A stretch of DNA of 64,000 nucleotides from JABHGY01 sp964525185. GTDB lineage: Bacteria; Fidelibacterota; Marinisomatia; Marinisomatales; UBA1611. Numbering within the stretch: position 1 is the stretch's first letter; every line of letters starts with the position of its first letter. Both the position numbers and the translations under genes were made by a program. This document shows positions 24,822 to 33,811 of this stretch, one piece after another. The stretch lies in NCBI GenBank assembly GCA_964525185.1, contig CAZGFQ010000008.1, forward strand, positions 1-64,000, in the 5' to 3' direction. The notes beneath the pieces were generated by a model. The model was not told where the DNA came from and made no database searches. It saw nothing but the letters and a program-made list of their open reading frames with translations.

Positions 24822-25868
24822 TTAAATATTACTGATCGCCCAGACTAAATAAGTCATATACACACCAATAAGAAACATACCTGAATATTTACCAATTTTC
24901 CATTTTCTAACTAAGAGAATGAAAAAGACAACCAATACCGATGCAAGAAGAAGAATAACTGAACTAAATAGGTTTTCTTTTCCTACCACTAATGGGCCAT
25001 CTGTTAAAAATAAGATTATCATCCACGGAACACCAAGCCCAATTAGAATATCAAATATGTTCGATCCAAGTGCATTACTTATTGCCATACCTCCTCTTCC
25101 TTGACGGGCTACTATTATTGAAGACATCAAGTCTGGTATAGATGTTCCAATAGCCAATACTGTTAATGCAATAATAGCTTGAGGGACATGTAAAATATTA
25201 GAAATCATTACAGCAGATTCAACTAGGACCCAGCTCAAAGCACCAATGAAACTAATTGAAATAAAAAAATTAACTATATAATGTTTTTCGGAAAGGAAAA
25301 ATTTTGACAATAAAATATCAAATGGTTTGAAAATGATCATCCAGCCTGAAATGTCAGAATCTTTATTTTCTTCTAATTCATCATGGCTATCATCATCATA
25401 TTTAAGGATTTTTCTCCAATTCATGACAGATATCACATAAATAATATAAACACCTATAAAAGATCCTGCTTCTATTATACTTATTTGGCCATCAGAAAAA
25501 GCCCATAATAAAAAAATGATTGAGATTGAATAAAAAATTGAATCTCTCAATACTGGCTGCCACGTAAGGATTGTGCTTCTTACTATAGCAGATGCGCCAA
25601 TGATAACAAGTAAATTAAATAAAGCTGATCCAACAATTGTTCCAATGCCAATTTCCGCAAAATCGCCTGGTTTTAAAACTGATATTATGGATACAAAGAA
25701 TTCCGGGGCACTTGATCCAATAGCCATCAAAGTTGCTCCTGCTACATCAGAAGACATTCTTAAATCTTTAGCAACCCTATCAAGTGATTCAACAAAATAA
25801 TCATCACAAACGTGAGATAATAAATAAAAAGATATAACAAGCGCAATACTCAGAGAAACTAATAACAT
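24822..25868 (-). CDS. Calcium/sodium antiporter (CaCA family)
   Basis: A 348-residue inner-membrane exchanger with two alpha-repeats of the CaCA family: GATLMAIGSSAPEFFVS near residue 45 and LAIGTSIPDLMSSIIVARQG with ISNALGSNIFDILIGLGVP in the second half. About ten hydrophobic segments are visible, with an acidic cytoplasmic loop (DDDSHDELEENKDSD) between the halves. It probably exports calcium in exchange for sodium. It lies between ftsE and nadD. Confidence 0.9.
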   Translation of the reverse strand: MLLVSLSIALVISFYLLSHVCDDYFVESLDRVAKDLRMSSDVAGATLMAIGSSAPEFFVSIISVLKPGDFAEIGIGTIVGSALFNLLVIIGASAIVRSTILTWQPVLRDSIFYSISIIFLLWAFSDGQISIIEAGSFIGVYIIYVISVMNWRKILKYDDDSHDELEENKDSDISGWMIIFKPFDILLSKFFLSEKHYIVNFFISISFIGALSWVLVESAVMISNILHVPQAIIALTVLAIGTSIPDLMSSIIVARQGRGGMAISNALGSNIFDILIGLGVPWMIILFLTDGPLVVGKENLFSSVILLLASVLVVFFILLVRKWKIGKYSGMFLIGVYMTYLVWAISNI

Positions 25869-25871
25869 GGG

Positions 25872-26459
25872 TTACCTATTAGGTTGGAACAATTTATGTT
25901 CATTTATATACTGCCAGACATCTAACGGGACCATATAGCGAATAGTTTTATCTTCGGTCCATCGTTTTCGAATAGTAGTCGATGAAATTTCAAATTTAGG
26001 AATATTAGCGAATTGAACTTTTTTCAATACCCACGGTTGAATTTCACTCGGTTTAAATCCTGGACGAACAGCAACGATAACTTGGCATACATTTAATATT
26101 TCTTCCGCATTTTTCCATGTATGAAAATCGCCAAGTGAATCACTTCCCATAAGGTAAAAAAGTTCTGGTTTTTCTAATGTATACTGTTCTTTTATATAGT
26201 TTATAGTATCAATGGAATAAGATATACCTTTTCTTTTAATCTCCACATCACACAGCTCAAAATTCGGGTTATTCGCAATCGCTATCTTTAACATGTTTAA
26301 TCTATGAGCAATTGGACTTATAAATACTTTATGCGGTGGTTCATAAGCAGGAATAAACATAATTTTATCAAATGCTTCTACTTCGCAAATTGTTTGCGCA
26401 ATCAGTAAGTGGCCAATATGGGGCGGGTCAAAGGTCCCGCCGAATAAACATATTTTCAA
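25872..26459 (-). CDS. nadD: Nicotinate-nucleotide adenylyltransferase
   Basis: A 195-residue nucleotidyltransferase of NAD synthesis. GGTFDPPHIGHLLIAQ holds the HxGH motif, FIPAYEPPHK and LMGSDSLGDFHTWKN are family signatures, and ISSTTIRKR is the C-terminal ATP-binding motif. It overlaps the bamD stop by 4 nt. Confidence 0.95.
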   Translation of the reverse strand: MKICLFGGTFDPPHIGHLLIAQTICEVEAFDKIMFIPAYEPPHKVFISPIAHRLNMLKIAIANNPNFELCDVEIKRKGISYSIDTINYIKEQYTLEKPELFYLMGSDSLGDFHTWKNAEEILNVCQVIVAVRPGFKPSEIQPWVLKKVQFANIPKFEISSTTIRKRWTEDKTIRYMVPLDVWQYINEHKLFQPNR

Positions 26460-27217
26460 TTAGATTCCTTTTCAGACAATTTCTTTGAATTATTAATATA
26501 TTTATGTGCTTTTTCTCTTATGTTGTTTGATTTTATTTTTTGATTATTATAATCCAAATAAGATTCTGCAGATTCGACATTTTTCAATAAACAATGACTT
26601 TTAATAATACCGAGATGTGCTTCTTCTGCATAAGATGTATCATAAAAATGAGCTATAAGTTGCTCATAAGCTAGGATAGCTGATTCATATTCTTCCATTT
26701 TAATATATAGTACACCTGTTTCTAATATTTTATAAGCCATCTTATTTCTCAATTCTTGTATTGCTGTTAACGCTTCACTCACTTTCGGAGATGAAGGGAA
26801 ATCTTCAATAAATTCTTGATATCGTTCCAAAGCTTTTTGTGAATATGTTTGGTCTAAATAATATTCGGGAGATTCTATATCATATGCTTCACAAATTCTA
26901 TATCGTGCTTTTTCAACATAAGGGCTAAAAGCCATTTTGCGAGCTAATTTTTCAAACTCAGATATAGCTAATAAATATTCTTTATTTAAGAAAAAAGATT
27001 CTCCTAAATAAAATTGTGCATCATCTCCCAAATCACTTCCTGTCCCGCGAATGACAACATATTGAAACTCTTCTTGAGCACGTAAATATTTCTCATCTTC
27101 TAGAAACGCTTTTCCTTGAATAAATCTTGACTCCAGGTCGATGGTAACATCGGGTTTGTTGCTAGAACAATTAAGATATATTAAACTGAAAAGTACGATT
27201 AATAATAATTTTTGCAT
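26456..27217 (-). CDS. bamD: BamD-like outer-membrane assembly lipoprotein
   Basis: A 253-residue lipoprotein (lipobox LIYLNC) with TPR repeats: KAFLEDEKYLRAQEEFQYVV, DDAQFYLGESFFLNKEYLLA, YSQKALERYQEFIEDFPSS and YESAILAYEQLIAHFYDTSY. This domain order and size match BamD/ComL, the essential TPR subunit of the beta-barrel assembly machine. It lies upstream of nadD. Confidence 0.85.
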   Translation of the reverse strand: MQKLLLIVLFSLIYLNCSSNKPDVTIDLESRFIQGKAFLEDEKYLRAQEEFQYVVIRGTGSDLGDDAQFYLGESFFLNKEYLLAISEFEKLARKMAFSPYVEKARYRICEAYDIESPEYYLDQTYSQKALERYQEFIEDFPSSPKVSEALTAIQELRNKMAYKILETGVLYIKMEEYESAILAYEQLIAHFYDTSYAEEAHLGIIKSHCLLKNVESAESYLDYNNQKIKSNNIREKAHKYINNSKKLSEKESN

Positions 27218-27223
27218 TGTTTT

Positions 27224-28156
27224 TTAAAATTCCATAGTTAATGAAATGCCGCCAACACCGCTAAGACTTCTTGGACTATACAATAGGGCAACTTTCGTGT
27301 TATTTAATATTTTTGATTTCTTTTGTGCAAACAGGACTGCTTCCAAACCTGAAATAATATGATTAAACATTAATGCTGTTATCGAATATTTAGCAACGAG
27401 TTTATACTGATTAGAATCAAAACGCATATTTAAATATGTATCTTTTAAATCTGTCATAACTAATATTTCTACAGACGTATCACTAACTGCTTTTTCCACT
27501 AGTCCGTAATCTTCTGAATCTGACCATCCACCAGAAAATTGATTATATTTCCCAACATTTTCATAAAAATGGTGATCTCGAACAACAGAGACATAGTTAT
27601 TTCTAATCCAGTCATAATGGCCTTCAATATCGTCAGATGTAACAAAAGAACCATATTCATCTCGTAATGTTTCTTCTTCGATTTTAATGACTAATGAATG
27701 GGAACCGCCACTTAATTGAATTCCATATTGTCCTAAATCTGCATTATGATTTTGAGTGAAAATATACCAATTATTTAACGACCAATGGTTGTCGGCATAA
27801 TCTTCGTAATCTAGTTGGGAAGAAAGACCTAAATTGCGGAAATAATAAGCACTTGCAATACTAGCAGCTTCTATACTTACAAATGATAATGTTTTCCACA
27901 GTGGGGCATTATTATGTGCTTGGCCCCAACCTGGAATAACTAAAGATTTAATAAGGGATTTTCCTGGATAAATAGTCGTTGTAGAATCTTGCACATTGAC
28001 CTGGTTTGTATCTAACCCACTTGAATAGAATTCATATGAAATAGATGACAATTCTTTGGCATGAGCGCTTGCGCCAAAGATACTTAATATTAGTGTTAAG
28101 ATTAATACTTTAATAATTGAATAAAAGTGAGAAGTAATATGTTGGTTCATTGCCAT
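27224..28156 (-). CDS. DUF5683-type exported protein
   Basis: A 310-residue protein. A signal peptide (VLILTLILSIFGASAHA) is followed by KSLVIPGWGQAHNNAPLWK and a hydrophobic segment (FVSIEAASIASAYYF), matching the start of the DUF5683 domain of Bacteroidota-like bacteria. The function is unknown. The 5' end overlaps the upstream protease-barrel gene by 47 nt, and bamD follows 7 nt downstream, suggesting an envelope role. Confidence 0.7.
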   Translation of the reverse strand: MAMNQHITSHFYSIIKVLILTLILSIFGASAHAKELSSISYEFYSSGLDTNQVNVQDSTTTIYPGKSLIKSLVIPGWGQAHNNAPLWKTLSFVSIEAASIASAYYFRNLGLSSQLDYEDYADNHWSLNNWYIFTQNHNADLGQYGIQLSGGSHSLVIKIEEETLRDEYGSFVTSDDIEGHYDWIRNNYVSVVRDHHFYENVGKYNQFSGGWSDSEDYGLVEKAVSDTSVEILVMTDLKDTYLNMRFDSNQYKLVAKYSITALMFNHIISGLEAVLFAQKKSKILNNTKVALLYSPRSLSGVGGISLTMEF

Positions 28157-31058
28157 ATTTAATTTCTTGCCCCTTAACTATTTTAATAAAATCGTCCAAT
28201 CCTCTATGCATTTCTACTCCAATTGCAGTCGGGAAGTTATAAAAAGAAAACCCATTAATCCGCCATTGAATTCCGATTGATTTTTTTAGATTGATTTTAC
28301 TATTTTGGCTCCATGCATCACCTACCTGTAGCATGAGACCTAAATAGCTGTTTTGAAACTGTGTCCATCCAAATAAAACATTTTGCTCAGTAAAAAGTGG
28401 AAATCGAAAAGTGGACTCTAATAATGCAAATTGAGTTCCCTCGACGCTATAAAATGGGTACCCTTTTATCCCAGTTAACCCACCATTAAAAAAATGGAAA
28501 AATGAATCCACTTCCGTTGGCGCATAGGTAAAGCCTGCTTTTGCAGATGTACTAAGTGTCCATCGATCAGTGCCGGGAATTTCAAAATGATAATCTCCAC
28601 CACCTTGCCATTTAAGAAGATTATTTGAATCAAATTCTTCCATTAATGTTCCTGCATCAGAAAAATCAAGTCCTTCAATAAATTCATTATTTTCTATATC
28701 AAGAGATGTCCAAACTTTATATCCTTTAGAAGGATTAATATTTTTATCATATCGCCTTTTTACTTGATCGAGATTCCAATTAAATCCAATTGATGCACTA
28801 CGATAATAATCATATGCTAAACCTCCGGTTAACCCTTCTGTTGGAATAGACTCAGATATAAATGCTCGATAACGTTGCCAGATGGAGTAAAATTCAAATT
28901 GACTCCCATAAAAAGGCAACCGCATTCCGGTTCTGAAAAATGTGAGTCGAAATTTAATTTGATCATTAATTGGATACGTATCTCTATACGTATATGAATC
29001 GGCAATATTTCGTGTTAAATAAAATGTTTCAAAAAATAGCGTTGGAAAAAATCGCCTAAACTCAAAAATAAAAAATAAATCTGTATCATTTAAATTATTT
29101 GTTGATGCACCTCCAAATACATTTAGTCGATCGAGGATCTCATTGGAGTAAAAATAAAATCCCGGCTTAACCGTTCCATAATCCACCATTAATTTTGGTA
29201 GAATAAACATTTTAGGAAATTGATCTACATAGGGTGTTGCTTCTGATTCATCCTTTATAACAATTGGATCCTTCAACTCACTATTTCTTAAATAATATGT
29301 TGGTGAATATCCAATAAATTCATCTTTCATTAAATAAATTGAATCTAATAGAGCAATTTTATAAGCTCCATCATCGTATAAAGAATATAAAATTTGACCA
29401 TTATGGTTCATATTAGGCATAAAAGCACCACCCAATACATTCGTTATAAATCCTTCCGTGGAATCTGCTTCATTTTTTAAGTATAAATTATAAATACCAG
29501 TGCGATCATCTGAATATAGTAATTCACCCATTTGTGTGACCTGAATATCTCGCTCATCCCATAAACTATTTTTTAATAAAGTTCCTATAGAATCGGATGC
29601 AAAATCATAAAATTGAATATTTCTATAATGATTTTCAGTAACAGCAAAAACGAGTTGATGTTTTGTAGAATTATAAGATAAAGATGAAATTATGGGTCTA
29701 TTGTCAAAAAAAGTAATCTGCTCTATTGAGTCCGATTCCAGATGGAGTAAAAATATATTTTGCCCTCCATCGTATGTTGCTAAATATGCAATAGTGCTAT
29801 CCCTAGGAATAAACACTGGCGAATAAGATCTAGCATCATGTGTTAATCTGATTTCTTCTTCAGTGTCCATATTATATTCATAAATATCATAAAATTTTGA
29901 CCCATTTTTATTTGGGAATTGAGGTTTTTTGGTATAATAAAGAATTCGCCCATTTGAATGCCAGGTCGGTGCAGAATGAACTCCACCCATTATTTTCTTT
30001 TCATCATTGGTCTTAAAATCATGAAAGAAAAGTTCAGTTTGCCCAAAATAATCATTATTTTTATTGGTTAACCATGCAAATCCAGTCCCATTTGGATTCC
30101 ATGTAGGGTGCGCATTAAATGTACCGGTATCTTTAATAATATTACCCGTAACGGGGTTTATGTTAATGGGATTAGTTAACAAGTGATATCTTGCATTTAA
30201 CGTTTCTAAGAATCGTTCATAAATAAAAAAACCATCTTCTCCCAATACATTGTATAATGCATCAGAAATTGAAAATTGTAGTGGAGTGCTTAAATCTTCC
30301 ATAATCGCACGTAATGATTCTGCGCCATATTTAACAGCAATATATTTACAAAATGCAAATCCAGTATTATAAGTGGATTCATTCCCAATTCCCCGCTTCC
30401 CGAAAGTATTAATTTCATCAAACGACAAGAAATTATCGTTCAATGATCGATCGCGTAATATCATATCGCGGTGTGAGTCCCAATGATCCCAATCAGCTCC
30501 TTCATACATATATTGTGCAACACCTTCTGCCAGCCAAGGGGGAACGACTGTACCAGGAACTGGAAAGCTTGCTAATACATTTGGAAACCCATAAAGAACA
30601 TCTTTTCTCTTTTCTTTTTCATAGCCCATGAATTGAAAATATGCACCTGGAATGGATAAGCCAGCCTTCATGGCTTTTTGTAATGACACGATATGTGTGA
30701 ATTCATGTGTAATTACATTTTGCAGCCATCGATGACTACCTCTGAGTTCAAAATCCAATGGAGATGCCCAAATAAATATTTTATTATCATAATAATAAGC
30801 GGCACCATTGGAATAATCATCTGGATCAATAAGGACTAAATGTGTTTTTGAAGGTGGTTCATATTCGTAAAGAGATGTGACGTGTGGGTAAATGGTTTCA
30901 GCTACAGTTGCCGCTTCTCGAGCAGTTTGTTCTGTTTCATCATGAAAATGAATTTTAAAATGCTCTGTTTCGAATGTATACCAATTTAATTCAGGATGAT
31001 TGTATTGCACCTGAGAGAAAGAGATGGATATTAGAAATAAAAATTGATAATACTTCAT
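28110..31058 (-). CDS. Exported zinc peptidase - TolB propeller - outer-membrane barrel fusion
   Basis: A 982-residue exported protein with a signal peptide (MKYYQFLFLISISFS). Residues about 20-290 form a peptidase MA-like domain with the zinc motif HEFTH at 118-122. Residues about 310-570 form a TolB-like beta-propeller (FNAHPTWNPNGTGFAWLT, GGVHSAPTWHSNGRILYYT, TQMGELLYSDDRTGIYNLY). The C-terminal 350 residues look like an Omp85/surface-antigen-type barrel (GGLTGIKGYPFYSVEGTQFA) ending in YYFSLLFNY with a terminal aromatic. It is probably surface-located and proteolytic. Substrates are unknown. It abuts the dead M6-like gene. Confidence 0.75.
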   Translation of the reverse strand: MKYYQFLFLISISFSQVQYNHPELNWYTFETEHFKIHFHDETEQTAREAATVAETIYPHVTSLYEYEPPSKTHLVLIDPDDYSNGAAYYYDNKIFIWASPLDFELRGSHRWLQNVITHEFTHIVSLQKAMKAGLSIPGAYFQFMGYEKEKRKDVLYGFPNVLASFPVPGTVVPPWLAEGVAQYMYEGADWDHWDSHRDMILRDRSLNDNFLSFDEINTFGKRGIGNESTYNTGFAFCKYIAVKYGAESLRAIMEDLSTPLQFSISDALYNVLGEDGFFIYERFLETLNARYHLLTNPININPVTGNIIKDTGTFNAHPTWNPNGTGFAWLTNKNNDYFGQTELFFHDFKTNDEKKIMGGVHSAPTWHSNGRILYYTKKPQFPNKNGSKFYDIYEYNMDTEEEIRLTHDARSYSPVFIPRDSTIAYLATYDGGQNIFLLHLESDSIEQITFFDNRPIISSLSYNSTKHQLVFAVTENHYRNIQFYDFASDSIGTLLKNSLWDERDIQVTQMGELLYSDDRTGIYNLYLKNEADSTEGFITNVLGGAFMPNMNHNGQILYSLYDDGAYKIALLDSIYLMKDEFIGYSPTYYLRNSELKDPIVIKDESEATPYVDQFPKMFILPKLMVDYGTVKPGFYFYSNEILDRLNVFGGASTNNLNDTDLFFIFEFRRFFPTLFFETFYLTRNIADSYTYRDTYPINDQIKFRLTFFRTGMRLPFYGSQFEFYSIWQRYRAFISESIPTEGLTGGLAYDYYRSASIGFNWNLDQVKRRYDKNINPSKGYKVWTSLDIENNEFIEGLDFSDAGTLMEEFDSNNLLKWQGGGDYHFEIPGTDRWTLSTSAKAGFTYAPTEVDSFFHFFNGGLTGIKGYPFYSVEGTQFALLESTFRFPLFTEQNVLFGWTQFQNSYLGLMLQVGDAWSQNSKINLKKSIGIQWRINGFSFYNFPTAIGVEMHRGLDDFIKIVKGQEIKYGNEPTYYFSLLFNY

Positions 31059-33799
31059 TAATGTAATATTCCAATTTTTACAATCTTTGTAATTGTATTA
31101 TCAATGGTTACATTGGCAAAGTATACCCCAGGTTCTATGTCGGTTGTATTCCACTTCCATTCTGAAATTTGGTTGCCACTATATGATACATTTATTTCTG
31201 AGGATGTTATAAAATGTCCAGCGATATCATAAATATTGATATCAATGGTAGATGCATCTGTTGTTTCAATCCTCAATGTGCCAATAGCATCTATAACTGG
31301 GTTTGGATAACAATAAGCCCGATTTAATAACTCATTTTCTATAATCTGGCTTTCATAGTCCAGTAAAACTGTACGGCTTCTTCCCCAATCACCATGTGTA
31401 TAAGTCCATTCATTCCCATTCGTATTCCGTAGCCACTCATAAGCACTATCAAAAAGATAAATATTTGAGTGCGTGAAAACAGCCATTCTCCCTTGGACAT
31501 AATTTGCGGTTACAAGTTCATCTTTCTTCATATTAGAAATTGTATGTAATAACTTTCCATCATGACTTAAAATTATAAGTTGTGTAGAATCTTTTGATTT
31601 GGCGATGATTTCAGGATGTGAATCCATCGTAATATTTCTAGAAATTATAGGTTCTTGCAACGGAATATCTATTGGAAATCCATCCATAAGAGTATATTCT
31701 GAATCCATAGCATATAAATACCCATCCACATCCAAAGCCAATATATCTAAAGAAGCATCAAGATTAAGGTCGATTCCGGAGATGGATTGAAAATTCAATT
31801 GCTCCCATTTTGGCAAACTATTATTCTCTAAAGTGTAAGAGATTTCAGTCCCAATTTGGGTAATAGATGATATATGATTATTCCATTGTTCAATACCATC
31901 TTCAATAGTCCAATCTTGGAGGATATAATTATACCATGGAAATCTTCTTCCACTCACAGTCCATTCTCTCACTTTTGTAAATGTGTTCGTACTCGCGTCA
32001 TACTCATATTTAGTTTGAATAGTAGAATCTTGAATAAATTCAAATATTTCTATATTGGAGTCTGAATCACTATAAAGTTGAATAAAAAGTGAATCTGATG
32101 AAACACGATGAAAATATGTTTTATTCAAAAGGTCATCACTAGGGGAAAACCACAGGGAATCGGTTCCGCCAAATAGGTCTGGATGACCATTTCCATTGAA
32201 GTCTTCTACAACCCTAATATGTGCTTTTTCATCTGGAAAGCCATATATATAATCATATAATGGATAACTAAATGACATTGTATCGTTAGCTTCTGAAATA
32301 TCCTTGACTGTGACTAGGCTGTTTGATCCATCATATCCATTTGTATTTGGGAAAGTTTTTGGAGAAAAGACAGGTGATTCTCCAGCATATGATGGATTTG
32401 CCCTTTCATATTCTAAATTGCCTTTAAACCACATATCTCCAAAATATCCGCTAGATGGGTCATTAAACAAGAAAACAGACATATAGCCTATATCTTGAGC
32501 GCCATCTGCTTCTTCTAAATCGATTCCACGATGCGTTTTATCTGAATTAACTGAATAATCATTGAGTCCAGAATAGATGATTCTTTCATCAATATGCCAA
32601 ATCAGGAAACCAGATGCAGGTAATCCTAAATCATAATTTGGAATTTCTGTAATAACGCCATTATCATCTTTTTCAATATTAACAGAGTCCATTAAAACTT
32701 CCACAAAATTTGGGTATCGTTCAGTCTGTTCCCACATGACATATTGCATGGAATCAATACTGACACCATTTTTCACCCAATTGTTACGATTTTCGATTAG
32801 GAATGATTCATTATCGTTAAAGGATATGGATGCAATCTGGTATTGAGATCTAGACGGTAACTGGACCAGATTCCCAGGGGTGATTGATTGAGCATTTTCC
32901 CAGCCAGCATATATTCTACTCCATGGATTTGGTGGTGCAGGAATTAATCCGCGGCCATTGTTGGAGCCTTGATCCATAAGCCCAAATATGCCAACACCGC
33001 TCTCCCCTGTTTCTAGATCCCAGAGTGGTGGTAATTCCATGGCAAATCCAATCATTAAGGCAAATGTACCGGTAAGTCCATATTGAAAATCGCATGGTTC
33101 TTCCGAATCATTAAATATAGTTTCACCTATTTCATAAAATAAATGGTTCTGTGTTTCTGGAAGGATAATTCCCTTTTCAATAATTGCTTCACCAATAGAC
33201 CAATCTGCTTCATTCAAATGTGTATGTATCATATTTGGATCAACATAAGTAGATGGAATATCCTCGGGTGTTGGGTCTAAAAAAGGTAAAGAAAAATCTT
33301 GCCCAATGCCTGCATGGAAAACAACAATTAAGTCATAGGAAGAAAAATCAATTGAATCAATTTCATATGCTTTGTTGGCTGCATCTTTCAATAGTTCTGT
33401 TAATCTAGATTCTTGCACATCATCTTCATTATATGGATTATAATAATTCATAGTATTATTTAGTGTATAAGAATCATTATTCCCAGAAGGATAAACCTGC
33501 GATTCGTTTAAATCTATTCCAAATAGATGATAGGATACGTTTCGATAGTATGAATCGACAGCTTTCAGTTGTGATGTAAAATATGTTTTATCGTGAGGGG
33601 GTGGGTCGATTGTATAATTTTCACAAATAAAATGAGTAGAATCTAAAAATGACCCGTCTCCAGTTGTACTTTCATGATCATCAGATTGAAAGGAAACTCT
33701 GAGAGCACATATTTTTAAATCGCCCAATACATCTGCAGAAACAAATGACATTATTAAAACCAGGTTGGTAAATAAAAACCTGGACAAAGAAATATTCAT
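31058..33799 (-). CDS. M6-like peptidase lacking HExxH, with sorting domain
   Basis: A 913-residue secreted protein. The N-terminal domain aligns with M6 (immune inhibitor A-type) peptidases: KAVDSYYRNVSYHLFGIDL, YDLIVVFHAGIGQ and GIFGLMDQGSNNGRG. The zinc site expected as HELGH is LMIGF (about residues 248-252) before AMELPPLWD, so catalysis looks lost. A later segment has FG-GAP-like repeats (IRVVEDFNGNGHPDLFGG; LDASLDILALDVDG). The C-terminus is a type A sorting domain (YCYPNPVIDAIGTLRI to KIVKIGILH). Probably exported by the T9SS; a binding or structural role is inferred. Confidence 0.75.
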   Translation of the reverse strand: MNISLSRFLFTNLVLIMSFVSADVLGDLKICALRVSFQSDDHESTTGDGSFLDSTHFICENYTIDPPPHDKTYFTSQLKAVDSYYRNVSYHLFGIDLNESQVYPSGNNDSYTLNNTMNYYNPYNEDDVQESRLTELLKDAANKAYEIDSIDFSSYDLIVVFHAGIGQDFSLPFLDPTPEDIPSTYVDPNMIHTHLNEADWSIGEAIIEKGIILPETQNHLFYEIGETIFNDSEEPCDFQYGLTGTFALMIGFAMELPPLWDLETGESGVGIFGLMDQGSNNGRGLIPAPPNPWSRIYAGWENAQSITPGNLVQLPSRSQYQIASISFNDNESFLIENRNNWVKNGVSIDSMQYVMWEQTERYPNFVEVLMDSVNIEKDDNGVITEIPNYDLGLPASGFLIWHIDERIIYSGLNDYSVNSDKTHRGIDLEEADGAQDIGYMSVFLFNDPSSGYFGDMWFKGNLEYERANPSYAGESPVFSPKTFPNTNGYDGSNSLVTVKDISEANDTMSFSYPLYDYIYGFPDEKAHIRVVEDFNGNGHPDLFGGTDSLWFSPSDDLLNKTYFHRVSSDSLFIQLYSDSDSNIEIFEFIQDSTIQTKYEYDASTNTFTKVREWTVSGRRFPWYNYILQDWTIEDGIEQWNNHISSITQIGTEISYTLENNSLPKWEQLNFQSISGIDLNLDASLDILALDVDGYLYAMDSEYTLMDGFPIDIPLQEPIISRNITMDSHPEIIAKSKDSTQLIILSHDGKLLHTISNMKKDELVTANYVQGRMAVFTHSNIYLFDSAYEWLRNTNGNEWTYTHGDWGRSRTVLLDYESQIIENELLNRAYCYPNPVIDAIGTLRIETTDASTIDINIYDIAGHFITSSEINVSYSGNQISEWKWNTTDIEPGVYFANVTIDNTITKIVKIGILH

Positions 33800-33811
33800 A
33801 TTTAGATAAAA

